64,000 nucleotides of DNA from Exiguobacterium sp. Helios (GTDB lineage Bacteria > Bacillota > Bacilli > Exiguobacteriales > Exiguobacteriaceae): the NCBI RefSeq assembly GCF_014524545.1, contig NZ_CP053557.1:1761501-1825500 (forward strand), written 5' to 3'. A program made the translations under genes and the position numbers. Below, in pieces: positions 41,901-51,388 of the stretch (within the stretch, counting starts at the first letter, position 1; each line of letters opens with the position of its first letter). The notes under the pieces are model-generated. The model saw only the letters and a program-made list of their open reading frames with translations. It searched no databases and was not told where the DNA came from.

Positions 41901-41979
41901 CGTATTTCCTCCTCATGACTAATTATTACAAAAAGTGTAGCATATCGAACGTTGGAAATGGGCCCCTCCAGATAAATCA

Positions 41980-42013
41980 AAGACCGTCCTTTTCGCACGA
42001 AAGGAACGGTCTT
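41980..42013 (-). terminator. Intrinsic terminator
   Basis: AAGACCGTCCTTT and AAAGGAACGGTCTT with a 7-nt loop, directly after the 42020 lipoprotein. Confidence 0.75.
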
Positions 42014-42019
42014 AACCAA

Positions 42020-43195
42020 TCATTTTTTTAAATCGATGACATGGAATTCAATCTGTTCATCGTCCGATACCCCATATGCGAGCTTCCCGTTGGCATAAAT
42101 CGGTTTGGACGTTGTATCGGCCATTTCCGTCAAGGGAGCAACGGTGCCGCGCGCAAGATCGGCGTACCAGAGTCGCGTCATACTCTCCCGGAAAATCACA
42201 CGGTCAGCCGATAAAAAGCGGAATGCATCAACCGTCAAGCGATTGTCCGACGGTTTGAACTGGTACCCCGGTTGTCGTCCTTTCTTAGGCATGAAGAGGG
42301 CGGAGCCTTCTTCGCCGATCGAAACATACTTTTTGTTGTGTTCAAAATCAATCAGCCCGTTCATCCGTCGTTTGAACGTGCCGTCAAACGTCTCGAGTGT
42401 CGGCGTTTGATGACCGTTTTTGAAAGTACTTGTATGCAAAATCAGCCCGGCATCGCTCCGGCGGAAGTCAAATGGATACTGTCCATTCCGTTTTGCGCCT
42501 TCTTTTAAAATATACTGCTGATGGATGATGATGGCGTCTTCCGCGACATCAAACGACTTGAGGATTGTTTTCGTTCGGGTTGGTGTCGCTTCATGCGTCA
42601 TCCAGGATACCCGTTTGGACGACGTATCCAGATAAGGAATCGCCGTGTCATAACGGCTGATCCCTTGATCAAGCGTATTGATTTTTTCCGTCTTCAAGTC
42701 CAGCAAGCGAATCGCCCATTTTTGTCCGGACTTGGTTTGATTGTATTCGACCCAAAACAGGTAATGCGACACTCCGGTCATCATACCGATGGTCCGGTTG
42801 ACCGTATGCAATACTTGATTATCGTTCGACCCTTGGCTGTACCGGTAAATGTAGCTTTTACTGGTGGTGTCACTCGTTTGTTTGATGTGCGTATAGTAGA
42901 TCGATTGCTGATACAGGTAGTCCGGCGCAATGACAACGGTTTGTCCGGTAAAGAACGGGGCCAGATTGTATGTCTGATGGTTTCCAAGCGTAACCGTTTC
43001 TGATTGTCGCTTCAGCGGCACGTATTTTCTATAGTCGGACAATGGAGCAGTGACGGGTTTAAGGGTTGGCGCAGCTTGAGCCTGCGTATCTGCCGGAACT
43101 TTCGAGTGTTGCTTCGTTGCAGTCGAATCGGTGCATCCTGCCGTGACGACAAGCGTCAACGTCAACGCCGCCGTAAAGAAAGTCTTCCGGGACAT
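42020..43195 (-). CDS. Lipoprotein with propeller-like domain (paralogue of 35992)
   Basis: 391 aa. Lipobox VTAGC (Cys20). A Thr/Gln/Ala-rich linker precedes a domain of strand pairs (SIYYTHIKQTSDTTSKSY, VSHYLFWVEYNQTKSGQKW, IRLLDLKTEKINTLDQGIS). It shares order and motifs with the 35992 lipoprotein, so a recent family expansion is likely. A C-terminal KLAYGVSDDEQIEFHVIDL completes the match. A surface-attached scaffold or binding protein is the best guess. Confidence 0.75.
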   Translation of the reverse strand: MSRKTFFTAALTLTLVVTAGCTDSTATKQHSKVPADTQAQAAPTLKPVTAPLSDYRKYVPLKRQSETVTLGNHQTYNLAPFFTGQTVVIAPDYLYQQSIYYTHIKQTSDTTSKSYIYRYSQGSNDNQVLHTVNRTIGMMTGVSHYLFWVEYNQTKSGQKWAIRLLDLKTEKINTLDQGISRYDTAIPYLDTSSKRVSWMTHEATPTRTKTILKSFDVAEDAIIIHQQYILKEGAKRNGQYPFDFRRSDAGLILHTSTFKNGHQTPTLETFDGTFKRRMNGLIDFEHNKKYVSIGEEGSALFMPKKGRQPGYQFKPSDNRLTVDAFRFLSADRVIFRESMTRLWYADLARGTVAPLTEMADTTSKPIYANGKLAYGVSDDEQIEFHVIDLKK

Positions 43196-43235
43196 AGTAT
43201 GTAGTCTCCTTTAAAGTGAAGTGTGGGAATCGAAT

Positions 43236-43475
43236 TCAACGGCGGTTGTGTTTCATTCGCCAACGTATCGAGACCAAAAAAGCAGAAATGCCGGACAAGG
43301 TGAGCAAATAGAAACAGATGGCGAAAGCAAACTCGCCATAATCCTCAAGACTGGCGAACGGATTACCCATAATGAAAGGGTCAGGTAACGCACCAATCAA
43401 AAACAGCGGAATAAACAGCAGAAAAAACCGTTTCCAAAAATAATACTTGTACGGAGTGCCGGTACGTATGTCCAT
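43236..43475 (-). CDS. Small two-TM membrane protein
   Basis: 79 aa from ATG 43475 (GGAAGGAAG upstream; the earlier ATG overlaps that site). Helices at residues 15-31 and 46-66 are joined by PDPFIMGNPFASLEDYG. Tail RWRMKHNRR is basic. It lies upstream of the 42020 lipoprotein on the same strand. Function unknown. Confidence 0.62.
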   Translation of the reverse strand: MDIRTGTPYKYYFWKRFFLLFIPLFLIGALPDPFIMGNPFASLEDYGEFAFAICFYLLTLSGISAFLVSIRWRMKHNRR

Positions 43476-43576
43476 TGATTTCTTCCTTCCCATCTCCAGA
43501 ATCGATTATCCTATTTTTAACATATTATATCATTTATTGTTTAAGTTGATGAATAAATTTAAAATAAGCCATCAAT

Positions 43577-43627
43577 AAAAAGCGGTCCAGCAAACACCCC
43601 ATCGTCGGGTGATTGCTGGACCGTTTT
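43577..43627 (-). terminator. Intrinsic terminator
   Basis: CGGTCCAGCAA and TTGCTGGACCG, with inner CACCC/GGGTG, form a long stem flanked by A- and T-rich tracts, just after the oxidoreductase gene. Confidence 0.8.
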
Positions 43628-43633
43628 AGTCTC

Positions 43634-44632
43634 TTACTTGATCTTTAAAATGACCTTGCCTTTGGCACGACCAGACTCGGAATACTCGAGTGCCGCCTGT
43701 GCTTTTTCAAACGGATAAATTCGGTCGATGACCGGTTTGATTTGTCCCGTCTCAATCCACTCTGAGATGTGTTCCAGTTGGCGTCCGCTCGGTCGCATGA
43801 ACAAAAACGTGTATGTAACACGATGTTTCCGTTCGAGCCATGTCTCGCGAAGAGTCAGCAGACGGAACAGATTGGTCTTCAGGAAACCGGACCGGTAGGA
43901 CTTCCCGAACCGTCCGTTCGGCAGTCCGGAAATCGAGACGATGTGTCCGCCCGGACGGACGATTTTAAACGAACGCCGGAGCGTCTCGCCGCCGATCGTA
44001 TCGTAGACGCCGTCATAATCATGCAGGACTTCGTCAAACGCTTCAGTCCGGTAATCGATGATTTCATCAGCGCCAAGTGACGCAACCAGATCATGTCCGG
44101 CGGGGCTTGCCGTCGTTGCGACGTACAAGCCCATCGCTTTCGCCAGTTGGATGGCAAAGGTTCCGACGCCGCCGGCACCTGCCTGGATCAGGATCTTTTG
44201 TCCCGGTGTCGCCTGCAAGACATCATGTAATGCTTGATAGGATGTCAAGCCGACGAGTGGGATGGAGGCCGCTTCCTCAAAGGAGAGCGAAGCCGGTTTT
44301 AAGGCAAGCATCTGTTCATCAATTGCGATGTATTCGGCAAAGGTGCCGATCCGGTTTTTCTCAGCCCGTCCGTAGACGGCATCACCGATTTGAAACTGTT
44401 TTACGGCATGACCGACCTCAATGATGATTCCAGCGAAGTCATTGCCGAGAATCAGCGGGAACTGATACGGAATCAACAGCTTGACGTCACCTTCCCGAAT
44501 CTTAAAATCAACCGGATTGATGCTCGCTGCGTGAATTTCCACAAGAACATCATGCGGCCGGACGACCGGGCAGGGCTGTTTGGTTTGTTCGAGCGGGACC
44601 TGGCCGTATTTTGAAATCGTCATCGCTTTCAT
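43634..44632 (-). CDS. Zinc-independent MDR/quinone oxidoreductase
   Basis: 332 aa from ATG 44632 (GGAGAGG upstream). GroES-like N-terminal domain (VRPHDVLVEIHAASINPVDF) and a Rossmann domain with ILIQAGAGGVGTFAIQLAK (GAGGVG). The catalytic zinc ligands of alcohol dehydrogenases are absent, as in quinone oxidoreductases; the RTEAFDEVLHDYDGVYDTIG segment fits. Probably NADPH-dependent reduction of quinones or enones. Monocistronic. Confidence 0.87.
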   Translation of the reverse strand: MKAMTISKYGQVPLEQTKQPCPVVRPHDVLVEIHAASINPVDFKIREGDVKLLIPYQFPLILGNDFAGIIIEVGHAVKQFQIGDAVYGRAEKNRIGTFAEYIAIDEQMLALKPASLSFEEAASIPLVGLTSYQALHDVLQATPGQKILIQAGAGGVGTFAIQLAKAMGLYVATTASPAGHDLVASLGADEIIDYRTEAFDEVLHDYDGVYDTIGGETLRRSFKIVRPGGHIVSISGLPNGRFGKSYRSGFLKTNLFRLLTLRETWLERKHRVTYTFLFMRPSGRQLEHISEWIETGQIKPVIDRIYPFEKAQAALEYSESGRAKGKVILKIK

Positions 44633-44767
44633 GAAAATCCTCTCCATTTCCTGGTTCTTCTGCTTTTAGTCTACCAGTTGATCCAGCGGGAGAACACTTT
44701 GAGTGATTCATTCGGACATGATAAGCTAAACAGGAACAGGGAAAAACTGGAGTTTGGGGTGAATGAG

Positions 44768-45007
44768 ATGAACAAGACCGGAGAACGATTGTTACGGCTG
44801 TGGTTACGTGTGCCGCGGTTCGTTAAACGGATGGTGCCGCTCAGTCTGACATTGTACGTCCTCTTACTGGTTGTCACGAACGGAGTGGCAACGATCCTTC
44901 ATTTTGATATCGGGTTAGTCTCATGGCGCGATCTCATCATCAGTTTAGCCGGAGCGGCGATTCTTGTTCCGGTATTCAATCAGTCAAAAGGGGAAGATAA
45001 AATATGA
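44768..45007 (+). CDS. Small two-TM membrane protein
   Basis: 79 aa from ATG 44768 (GGGGTGAATGAG upstream); an in-frame upstream extension to 44678 is promoter-like sequence. Helices at residues 23-44 and 51-70, preceded by the basic LLRLWLRVPRFVKRM. Its stop overlaps the APH-type kinase start (ATGA), which suggests co-expression. Function unknown. Confidence 0.62.
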   Translation: MNKTGERLLRLWLRVPRFVKRMVPLSLTLYVLLLVVTNGVATILHFDIGLVSWRDLIISLAGAAILVPVFNQSKGEDKI

Positions 45008-45801
45008 AACAATCGGAACAGGAAGAACCATTGACGGGCGGGAATGTCTCCGACGTCTCACGGATCGGGGATACGGTCAGACGGGAACAAAAACCGGAGA
45101 GTCTTCGAGTCCACCGGGTACTACAACATCTTGAGCAAAAAGGATTTGAAGGAAGCCCGCGCTATTTAGGAATGGATCCACAGGGGCGCGAAATTCTGTC
45201 GTTCATCGAAGGCGAAGCCGGGAATTATCCGCTTCAGCCGTATATGCGGTCAGACCGTGTCCTCGAGGAGACGGCCCGGTTGTTAAGGGGATACCATGAT
45301 GCCATTGCTGATTTTCCGGTACCAAACGATTGGCAGCCGCTCGACGGAACACCGGAACCGCTCGAACTCATATGTCATAATGACTTTGCTGTCTATAATC
45401 TCATCTTCCGAAGCGAACGGCCTGTCGGAATCATCGATTTCGACGTTGCTGCCCCGGGACCGCGGATTTGGGATGTGGCCTACACGCTCTACACCTGTGT
45501 CCCGTTAAGCCGGCATCAAATGACGGCAGACGGTGAGCCGGCTCATTATAATCCGGTTAACGATCAGGAACGGATTCGGCACCGAATCAATCTGTTTTTG
45601 TCTTCCTACGGCAAAACGGAGCTGAAGGGCGAGATGTACGAAACCGTGCTGCTTCGTGTGGAAGCATTGATCAAAACGATTCACCGGAAAGCGGCGGAAG
45701 GTGACGAAGCGTTTCAACGGATGATCGAAGAGGGGCACGTCACGCATTACGAACAAGAACTCGATTTTCTCGAACGCGAGGAAGCCAACTGGTTCCGGTG
45801 A
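45004..45801 (+). CDS. APH-family phosphotransferase
   Basis: 265 aa. The catalytic loop ELICHNDFAVYNLIFRSERP (H-N-D...N) and the metal site GIIDFDVAAPGPRIWDVAYT (D-F-D) are intact, so an active kinase is likely. The N-terminal GGNVSDVSRIGDTVRREQKP contributes the nucleotide fold with a minimal Lys region. Relatives phosphorylate aminoglycosides, choline, fructosamine or hydroxyacids; specificity cannot be told. Coupled to the 44768 gene. Confidence 0.85.
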   Translation: MKQSEQEEPLTGGNVSDVSRIGDTVRREQKPESLRVHRVLQHLEQKGFEGSPRYLGMDPQGREILSFIEGEAGNYPLQPYMRSDRVLEETARLLRGYHDAIADFPVPNDWQPLDGTPEPLELICHNDFAVYNLIFRSERPVGIIDFDVAAPGPRIWDVAYTLYTCVPLSRHQMTADGEPAHYNPVNDQERIRHRINLFLSSYGKTELKGEMYETVLLRVEALIKTIHRKAAEGDEAFQRMIEEGHVTHYEQELDFLEREEANWFR

Positions 45802-45860
45802 ACCGGAAATGTTGAAAGGGTTCGCCGCCGGTTTAAACGGACGAAGAATGGAGAATCATC

Positions 45861-46250
45861 ATGTTGGAAAAATTGAAGGATACCGCAAAAAAATTAAAAA
45901 AGCAGATTTTTATTTTGTATTTTGCCTACCACTACCAGGACGACCGGGTCGCCTGGTACACCAAATTATTTACGGCCTGTGTCGTCGCGTATGCGTTCAG
46001 TCCGATTGACTTGATTCCGGATTTTATCCCGGTGTTAGGATACCTGGACGACATCATTCTTGTCCCTTTAGGCATCTTGCTTGTATTAAGGATGTTACCG
46101 CAGGAAGTCATCGACGACTGTACCGTCAAGGCAGAACGACGGCTCGGAACGGATAAACCGAAAAATTGGTTTGTCGGCGCTTTGATCCTCTTGCTGTGGT
46201 GCACGCTAATCATGTGGATAGGTCTGCAGATTTACGATGCCGTCCGGTAG
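45861..46250 (+). CDS. DUF1232 membrane protein (YkvA-like)
   Basis: 129 aa. The signature SPIDLIPDFIPVLGYLDDII is exactly the DUF1232 core, flanked by YTKLFTACVVAYAF and VPLGILLVLRMLP, with a C-terminal helix (residues 107-126). Function of the family is unknown; B. subtilis YkvA is the reference. The gene ends at a TAG stop three bases before the convergent kinase-like gene ends. Confidence 0.9.
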   Translation: MLEKLKDTAKKLKKQIFILYFAYHYQDDRVAWYTKLFTACVVAYAFSPIDLIPDFIPVLGYLDDIILVPLGILLVLRMLPQEVIDDCTVKAERRLGTDKPKNWFVGALILLLWCTLIMWIGLQIYDAVR

Positions 46251-46252
46251 GC

Positions 46253-46774
46253 TCAGATTGTCAGTTTCTGATAGGCGGATTTGATTTGTTTGTACATCAC
46301 ATCCGTCGGCAACGCGGCATCGACTTCGATGACAGGGGACGCCGAACGAATTATTTGAAGTCGGTGCTCGGCTAACGTCCCAATCATGGCCGGATCGGTC
46401 GCGGTTCGGTACGTCCGGCACCAATCGAGAAATTCATTGGATCCGTCGAAATCAGGATAGCGTTCTTGTTCCCGTTTGATTAATCGTTGCATTCGTATGT
46501 CTTCGTCCAAAGTTAAAAAGACCAGCAATTCCCGGTTATGAAATCCGGTTTTATTCCAGGAAAAGATTGAACCGGAGACGACATACCGGTGATGCCGCTC
46601 GATATCCGGAGTAAATAACGCATAACGTTCGGCAATCGACCGTTTTTCGGTAAACGTCTGGTCTTTCCACAGATAATGATCCGTGTCGATCCAGTGAATC
46701 CCTTCCTGTTGTCCGATCCACCGGCCGAATGTACTTTTACCGGTGCCGGAACCACCGATGATTTGAATCCGCAA
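46253..46774 (-). CDS. P-loop kinase-like protein (FlaR/topology-modulation type)
   Basis: 173 aa from TTG 46774: an AAGGAGG sits 8 nt upstream, whereas the frame otherwise runs on through non-coding sequence. P-loop GGSGTGKST, then WIGQQEGIHWIDTDHYLWKD as adenylate-kinase-like NMP region, and LVFLTLDEDIRMQRLIKREQ. Annotated relatives are called DNA topology modulation proteins, but their activity is probably nucleotide or small-molecule phosphorylation. Confidence 0.82.
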   Translation of the reverse strand: MRIQIIGGSGTGKSTFGRWIGQQEGIHWIDTDHYLWKDQTFTEKRSIAERYALFTPDIERHHRYVVSGSIFSWNKTGFHNRELLVFLTLDEDIRMQRLIKREQERYPDFDGSNEFLDWCRTYRTATDPAMIGTLAEHRLQIIRSASPVIEVDAALPTDVMYKQIKSAYQKLTI

Positions 46775-46853
46775 TGGAAAACCTCCTTGATGTATGGGGC
46801 ATAGTTTGTATGTATCATACCATGCGGGTCTTAAAACAGAATAGAGCGGACGG

Positions 46854-46887
46854 GAAGACGATAAAGGAATCGTCTTCCTTTTTTTCG
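46854..46887 (+). terminator. Plus-strand terminator upstream of the channel gene
   Basis: GGAAGACGAT and ATCGTCTTCC form a perfect 10-bp stem with a 6-nt loop, followed by seven T. It faces the plus strand, 63 bp before the channel ATG and with no plus-strand gene directly before it. Confidence 0.75.
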
Positions 46888-46949
46888 GGTATTCCTCTAA
46901 CAGATGAGCCGGCGGACAGTCGTGATTACCTGTGAAGGGAGCAACGAAG

Positions 46950-47297
46950 ATGATTGCGTTTTTCATCTTGTTACGCAACATGTACCACGTGCTAAAAATT
47001 CTGTTCCGGCAGGACGAACAAAAAGCCGTCATGTTTTCCGTCGTATTTCTGCTGACGGTCGGGATGTTTTTTTACCACGGCGCAGAGGAACTGAGTTATC
47101 TCGATGCACTGTATTTTTCCGTCATGACGCTGACGACGGTCGGCTACGGCGATATTCATCCGGTCACGCCGATCGGCAAGATTTTTACGATCTGCTATGT
47201 CTTGCTTGGCATTGGTGTCATCAGTGCCCTGATCGTCAACTTCAACCGGGCGTTAAAGGAATTTCATTCCAAGCAGGATCAATCGAAGCGGAAGTGA
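46950..47297 (+). CDS. Two-TM potassium channel
   Basis: 115 aa from ATG 46950 (GAAGGGAG upstream). Two helices (residues about 25-42 and 80-102) flank a pore loop with the selectivity filter LTTVGYGDIHP. There is no RCK/TrkA-N domain, so it is a minimal Ion_trans_2 channel which would work as a homotetramer. A terminator lies in its leader, possibly an attenuation control; a second terminator follows the gene. Confidence 0.9.
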   Translation: MIAFFILLRNMYHVLKILFRQDEQKAVMFSVVFLLTVGMFFYHGAEELSYLDALYFSVMTLTTVGYGDIHPVTPIGKIFTICYVLLGIGVISALIVNFNRALKEFHSKQDQSKRK

Positions 47298-47333
47298 CGA
47301 TTCCTTTGGAAAAAACTTGTTTGATGAACTGCA

Positions 47334-47370
47334 CGAAGACCGGATCTCATATGTTGAGAGCCGGTCTTCG
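47334..47370. terminator. Intrinsic terminator
   Basis: CGAAGACCGG and CCGGTCTTCG with inner CTC/GAG, between the channel gene and the convergent permease. Confidence 0.72.
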
Positions 47371-47387
47371 TTGTCTACTGATTATGG

Positions 47388-50024
47388 TTATCCGGCATCC
47401 TTCAGCTCCTGATATGGATTGACGCGGGCTGCGATTTGCGCCGGCAACAGGGAAGCAATCGTTCCGAACAACACCGGCAGAAGCAATGAAACGCCAATCA
47501 AAAGCGGCTCATTCCACGGGACGAGATCATACAAGACATAAATCGTGAGATAGGAAATACTCAGGCCGACGATTCCGGCGACAAATCCAATCAGCATACC
47601 TTCTAACACAATCAACTGACGGACGGAACCGTTCGTCCAACCGACGGCTTTGAGGATGGCGAGCGACGCCCGGCGAGCGGTGACATTCTGCCACATGATT
47701 TCCCCTGTTGTCAGGATCGCGATCGTAATCGCAACGCCCATCGTCACGTAATGCATCGGTCCGACCTGTAAGGCAACGAACTGACCGAGCCAGGACGTAT
47801 AGAGGACCCCTTGCAGGTGGAATGTCACGAACAGGAAGAATGTCAGCAAGGCTGTTGGTAACGCGATTGACAGAATCGACAGCGCATTACGTTTCCATTT
47901 GCCGAAGATTTCTTTCAGTGCCAGTGTCCAGGTCGACCGGAGAGCGAGTTTGACGTGCGACGACGACGCATATTCGCCCGTCTTGATTGCTTCGTACGGC
48001 GAGATCTTCCGGATTGTAAACGACGACCAGGCCGCACCGGCAAAGTAAATCACGAGACTGAACAGTGTGATCCAGAGCAGACTCCAACCGTTCATCGTCT
48101 CACTTCGGACATACGAGAAAATGCTTTCGACAATTAAAGCGACGATAGAGACAAACCCGGCAAGCAAGGCCGCTTCAATCAGGACAATCCGGTACAGGTC
48201 TTTTGTCCGCCAACCGAGTGCTAGAAAGACGGCAAATTCTTTCCGCCGGGCTAGCATCGATACGTAACTTGTCGCGAGAACATAGACGATCGCGACAGCA
48301 AGCATCGCGAAGATGACACCGGAGAAGCCGACGCTCGTCTCGCGGAAGATTGTCATCGCAACACCGATATGGACCCATGGCTGTTCGATCCAGCCGAGTG
48401 TCTTGCCGTTATCGACGACTTTCGTCACGACCGGTTGCGGGGAAGAACCCTTGGTGATCGTTGCCAGTAGTCCGGTTTTCTGTTCGATTTGAGTCTTAAC
48501 GTTTTGCAGGAGTTGTTCCGACTCCTCACTGACGGTCGTTTCACCTTTGATTTTTAGACGAATCGACGAAATCGCTTGTTCTCCCATAACGCCACGTGCA
48601 CTGTCAAGTGTCGTCAGGATGTTTGGTGAACTCGTCAGCAAACCAACGGGATTGCCGGACGTATCGATTGATTTCGCCGGATTGACCGGCTCACCTTTCG
48701 CATCGAGGACGAGATCGGCAGAGGACGGACGATACGTTTCCATCGGCAGTTCATTAAGCGGATCTTTGGAAACTTTGATTTTGTTCGGATTATACAGACC
48801 AACGACCTTAAAAGCGAGATAAGGAAAGAGGACGTCCACTTCGCCGGGCTTTAGATTCTTTACTTTTTTACCGATAGATTTTACGGCGCGGTATCCTTTA
48901 GCAGGGAAGATACTTTTAGCATGTTCCCAGTTTTTCATGTCAAGCGGTGACGACGAAACTTCGTAAGCCGTATTCCAACGACTCGGGTAAGGGCTGGATG
49001 CCGACTTGAATTGAAGAGGACCAGTGTTATAAAGGAGCATTCCGCCGTCTTCTTCTTCCGAATCGGAATACGTCACGTTTGTATTATTGATCAACATTTG
49101 TAAATACGTTTCTTCCACTTTAGACGTCGGAATATTTACACGTTCGATGACCTTAGAAGGATATGTATTTAAAACCGATTGGTCAAGCGATCGCTTTGGT
49201 TGTTTTTTAATCAATTCATCAACCAGTTTTTGTTGATCTTGCTCTGTTTTGAAGGACGCATTTAATTTTTCGATTTTATAGGTGTAGTTTCCCTGATTGT
49301 AAGAGTTGGGATTAACTAAAACGGGAATCGTATTTTTTCTTGTACTTTTATCGTACTCATAGCGGTCAAGAGACGAGAAATAACGCGATTTATTTTTTGA
49401 ATTGACACTTTTATCTAAACCGACAAGTCGTGCTTCTTCCTTCGGATCAATCGCAACTACAAGAACGGAATTAGTTGCGACTGCATCTTCAAAGGCTTCA
49501 ATCGGTTCCGTCAAAAACGAAACATTTCCTGGGATTGAGATTTTACTTCCTTGTGCCACATGCAGAATAACTTGCGATTGACGTTCTTTGTTAAAACCGT
49601 TTTGAATATAGTTGGTTGTCGTGATGCGGTACAAACCTGGTGTTCTTGGAAACTTCAATTTTTTTTTGAAATTGACCGTCGTATTGACGTAGCCCATCAC
49701 AGCTACTGGTGCGGCAATATCAATCTCTTTCATCTGTTTGATTGCTTCATATTGCTTAAAAGAAATCCCGCCATTGATACCGTTTAAATAATTAGGTTCG
49801 AGCAGGTCACTTGATTCGGTCGACATTTGACTGCCTTTTGGCCGGACGACGATATCGTAAGCGGACGACCATTTTTTCTGTAACGTCTGTTCGACCGTGC
49901 CTTGGCTGGAGTCGGTCAGGTTGAACATCAGACTGAGACCGGCACTGATGATGAGCGCGCCGACAAGCGTCAGGATGAATTTAAACCGTTGCCGGCGCCA
50001 GTGATTCAGGACAAAACGTAACAT
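47388..50024 (-). CDS. FtsX-like ABC permease, large (878 aa)
   Basis: First helix at residues 14-33, then an external domain of about 500 residues (unusually long, rich in Lys/Ser/Asn), an FtsX core of three helices (FAMLAVAIVYVLATSYVSML, EFAVFLALGWRTKDLYRIVL), a linker, and a second FtsX core (RASLAILKAVGWTNGSVRQL) near the C-terminus. The large ectodomain suggests binding of a peptide or lipid substrate. It follows its ATPase gene by 26 bp. Confidence 0.85.
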   Translation of the reverse strand: MLRFVLNHWRRQRFKFILTLVGALIISAGLSLMFNLTDSSQGTVEQTLQKKWSSAYDIVVRPKGSQMSTESSDLLEPNYLNGINGGISFKQYEAIKQMKEIDIAAPVAVMGYVNTTVNFKKKLKFPRTPGLYRITTTNYIQNGFNKERQSQVILHVAQGSKISIPGNVSFLTEPIEAFEDAVATNSVLVVAIDPKEEARLVGLDKSVNSKNKSRYFSSLDRYEYDKSTRKNTIPVLVNPNSYNQGNYTYKIEKLNASFKTEQDQQKLVDELIKKQPKRSLDQSVLNTYPSKVIERVNIPTSKVEETYLQMLINNTNVTYSDSEEEDGGMLLYNTGPLQFKSASSPYPSRWNTAYEVSSSPLDMKNWEHAKSIFPAKGYRAVKSIGKKVKNLKPGEVDVLFPYLAFKVVGLYNPNKIKVSKDPLNELPMETYRPSSADLVLDAKGEPVNPAKSIDTSGNPVGLLTSSPNILTTLDSARGVMGEQAISSIRLKIKGETTVSEESEQLLQNVKTQIEQKTGLLATITKGSSPQPVVTKVVDNGKTLGWIEQPWVHIGVAMTIFRETSVGFSGVIFAMLAVAIVYVLATSYVSMLARRKEFAVFLALGWRTKDLYRIVLIEAALLAGFVSIVALIVESIFSYVRSETMNGWSLLWITLFSLVIYFAGAAWSSFTIRKISPYEAIKTGEYASSSHVKLALRSTWTLALKEIFGKWKRNALSILSIALPTALLTFFLFVTFHLQGVLYTSWLGQFVALQVGPMHYVTMGVAITIAILTTGEIMWQNVTARRASLAILKAVGWTNGSVRQLIVLEGMLIGFVAGIVGLSISYLTIYVLYDLVPWNEPLLIGVSLLLPVLFGTIASLLPAQIAARVNPYQELKDAG

Positions 50025-50050
50025 CTCAAACCTCCTCTATTGTTATTTTT

Positions 50051-50749
50051 TTACACACTCCGAACGGTTTGCTTCCGCCGGTCTTCGACAATCTGCCCGT
50101 CCTGCATGAATAGAATCCGGTCCGCCCGCTCCGCGAGTGCCAAATCGTGCGTGACGAACAGGATGCCGCATTGTTCTTCTTGATGCAGATCGAGCAACAG
50201 TTGAAAGATCATCTCCCCGTTGACCGAGTCGAGATTGCCGGTCGGTTCGTCGGCGAGAATCCAGCGCGGCCGATTGATCAGGGCTCGGGCAATCGCGACC
50301 CGTTGCTGTTGCCCGCCGGACAATTGCGCCGGCAAGGCATCCTGTTTCGCTGTCAGCCCGACTTTTTCCAAGATTTCCGCAATCCGGTCTTCTTTGTTGA
50401 AGTCGGTTTTTTGTTTTAGTAAGGGAACAAGCAGATTTTCTTTGACCGTCAACGCGGGCAACAGGTGAAACTGTTGGAAGACAAAACCGATTTCCTGCGC
50501 CCGGAACTTTGACAATTGCCGGTTCTTCCACTTCGTGATGTCTTGTCCGTCATAGTCGATTTGCCCCGATGTCGGACGGTCGAGCGAGCCGATCAGACTT
50601 AAAAACGTCGATTTCCCTGATCCGGACGGACCGACAAGGGCGGTGATGTCACTCGCGGAAAGCTGACAGGTCAACGCTTTTAAGACTTCACTCTGTAGTC
50701 CCGCCTGGTTGAATGTGTGCGAGACGTCTTTGACTAAGATATCCATCAA
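50051..50749 (-). CDS. MacB/LolD-type ABC transporter ATPase
   Basis: 232 aa. Walker [11 protein letters not shown]-loop [17 protein letters not shown], signature [16 protein letters not shown], Walker [14 protein letters not shown]-loop FVTHD. A paralogue with near-identical layout lies at 63291. Forms an exporter with the 878-aa permease. No adjacent sensor kinase or response regulator is seen. Confidence 0.92.
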   Translation of the reverse strand: MMDILVKDVSHTFNQAGLQSEVLKALTCQLSASDITALVGPSGSGKSTFLSLIGSLDRPTSGQIDYDGQDITKWKNRQLSKFRAQEIGFVFQQFHLLPALTVKENLLVPLLKQKTDFNKEDRIAEILEKVGLTAKQDALPAQLSGGQQQRVAIARALINRPRWILADEPTGNLDSVNGEMIFQLLLDLHQEEQCGILFVTHDLALAERADRILFMQDGQIVEDRRKQTVRSV

Positions 50750-50872
50750 ACCACTCCTTTTACAAATTAAGGTAAAATAAGTGTAATATTATTTGAAAAT
50801 TTTGTCTATTTATAAAAGATGATTACATAGAGAATAGAAAATCGAAACAGAAGTTTCCGGTCGAATGAGAAT

Positions 50873-50903
50873 AAAAAAATCAGCTAAACGTTGTGTTTAG
50901 CTG
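50873..50903 (-). terminator. Intrinsic terminator
   Basis: CAGCTAAAC and GTTTAGCTG with a 5-nt loop; on the minus strand it is followed by ATTTTTTTATTC, closing the 50947 gene. Confidence 0.75.
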
Positions 50904-50946
50904 AGGCATATTAACACTTTGGCAGATTCGTTCTTTCAGCACAATC

Positions 50947-51351
50947 TCACCGGACAGTCTGCTCGTTCATTGCGTCTAGAATAGTCTGGACCCAGTCTTG
51001 GGGAGGGCCGATACACTTCATAATGCCATCAATATGATAAAACGTGCTCGCTTCCGGACCGGTCCAACAAGTTTCGTCCGTCATGCAAAGAAAAATCGGA
51101 ATTTGAGAGGCAAGAGCAATCCCGAGCTCGACGTGACTGCCTTTTCCGGCAGGGAGGACTAAAATCATGCAATCGATCGCCCGGACGGCATCGAGTTCCA
51201 GCTGTCCAATCCGTTGCAGGGCAGCCGGTGTATCGACCCGTTCCGATTGCGTCCAGTCGTACGTCAAGTGATGACCTTGCTTAATCAGTTGGTCGTTTAT
51301 GAAACGGACGTCTTCGATGTTGCGGAAGCTGCTAGCAGTATAAAAGTTCAT
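50947..51351 (-). CDS. Nucleoside 2-deoxyribosyltransferase-like protein
   Basis: 134 aa. MNFYTASSFRNIEDVRFIND at the start and LPAGKGSHVELGIALASQIP (with the catalytic-type Glu in H-V-E-L) are characteristic of the nucleoside deoxyribosyltransferase/CMP hydrolase (RCL) fold. The Asp pair VRAIDCMI is also conserved. The actual nucleotide substrate is unknown. Monocistronic, divergent from the ECF sigma gene. Confidence 0.75.
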   Translation of the reverse strand: MNFYTASSFRNIEDVRFINDQLIKQGHHLTYDWTQSERVDTPAALQRIGQLELDAVRAIDCMILVLPAGKGSHVELGIALASQIPIFLCMTDETCWTGPEASTFYHIDGIMKCIGPPQDWVQTILDAMNEQTVR

Positions 51352-51388
51352 CTAACGATCTCCTGTCGTATAATTTTTTACAGATTTT

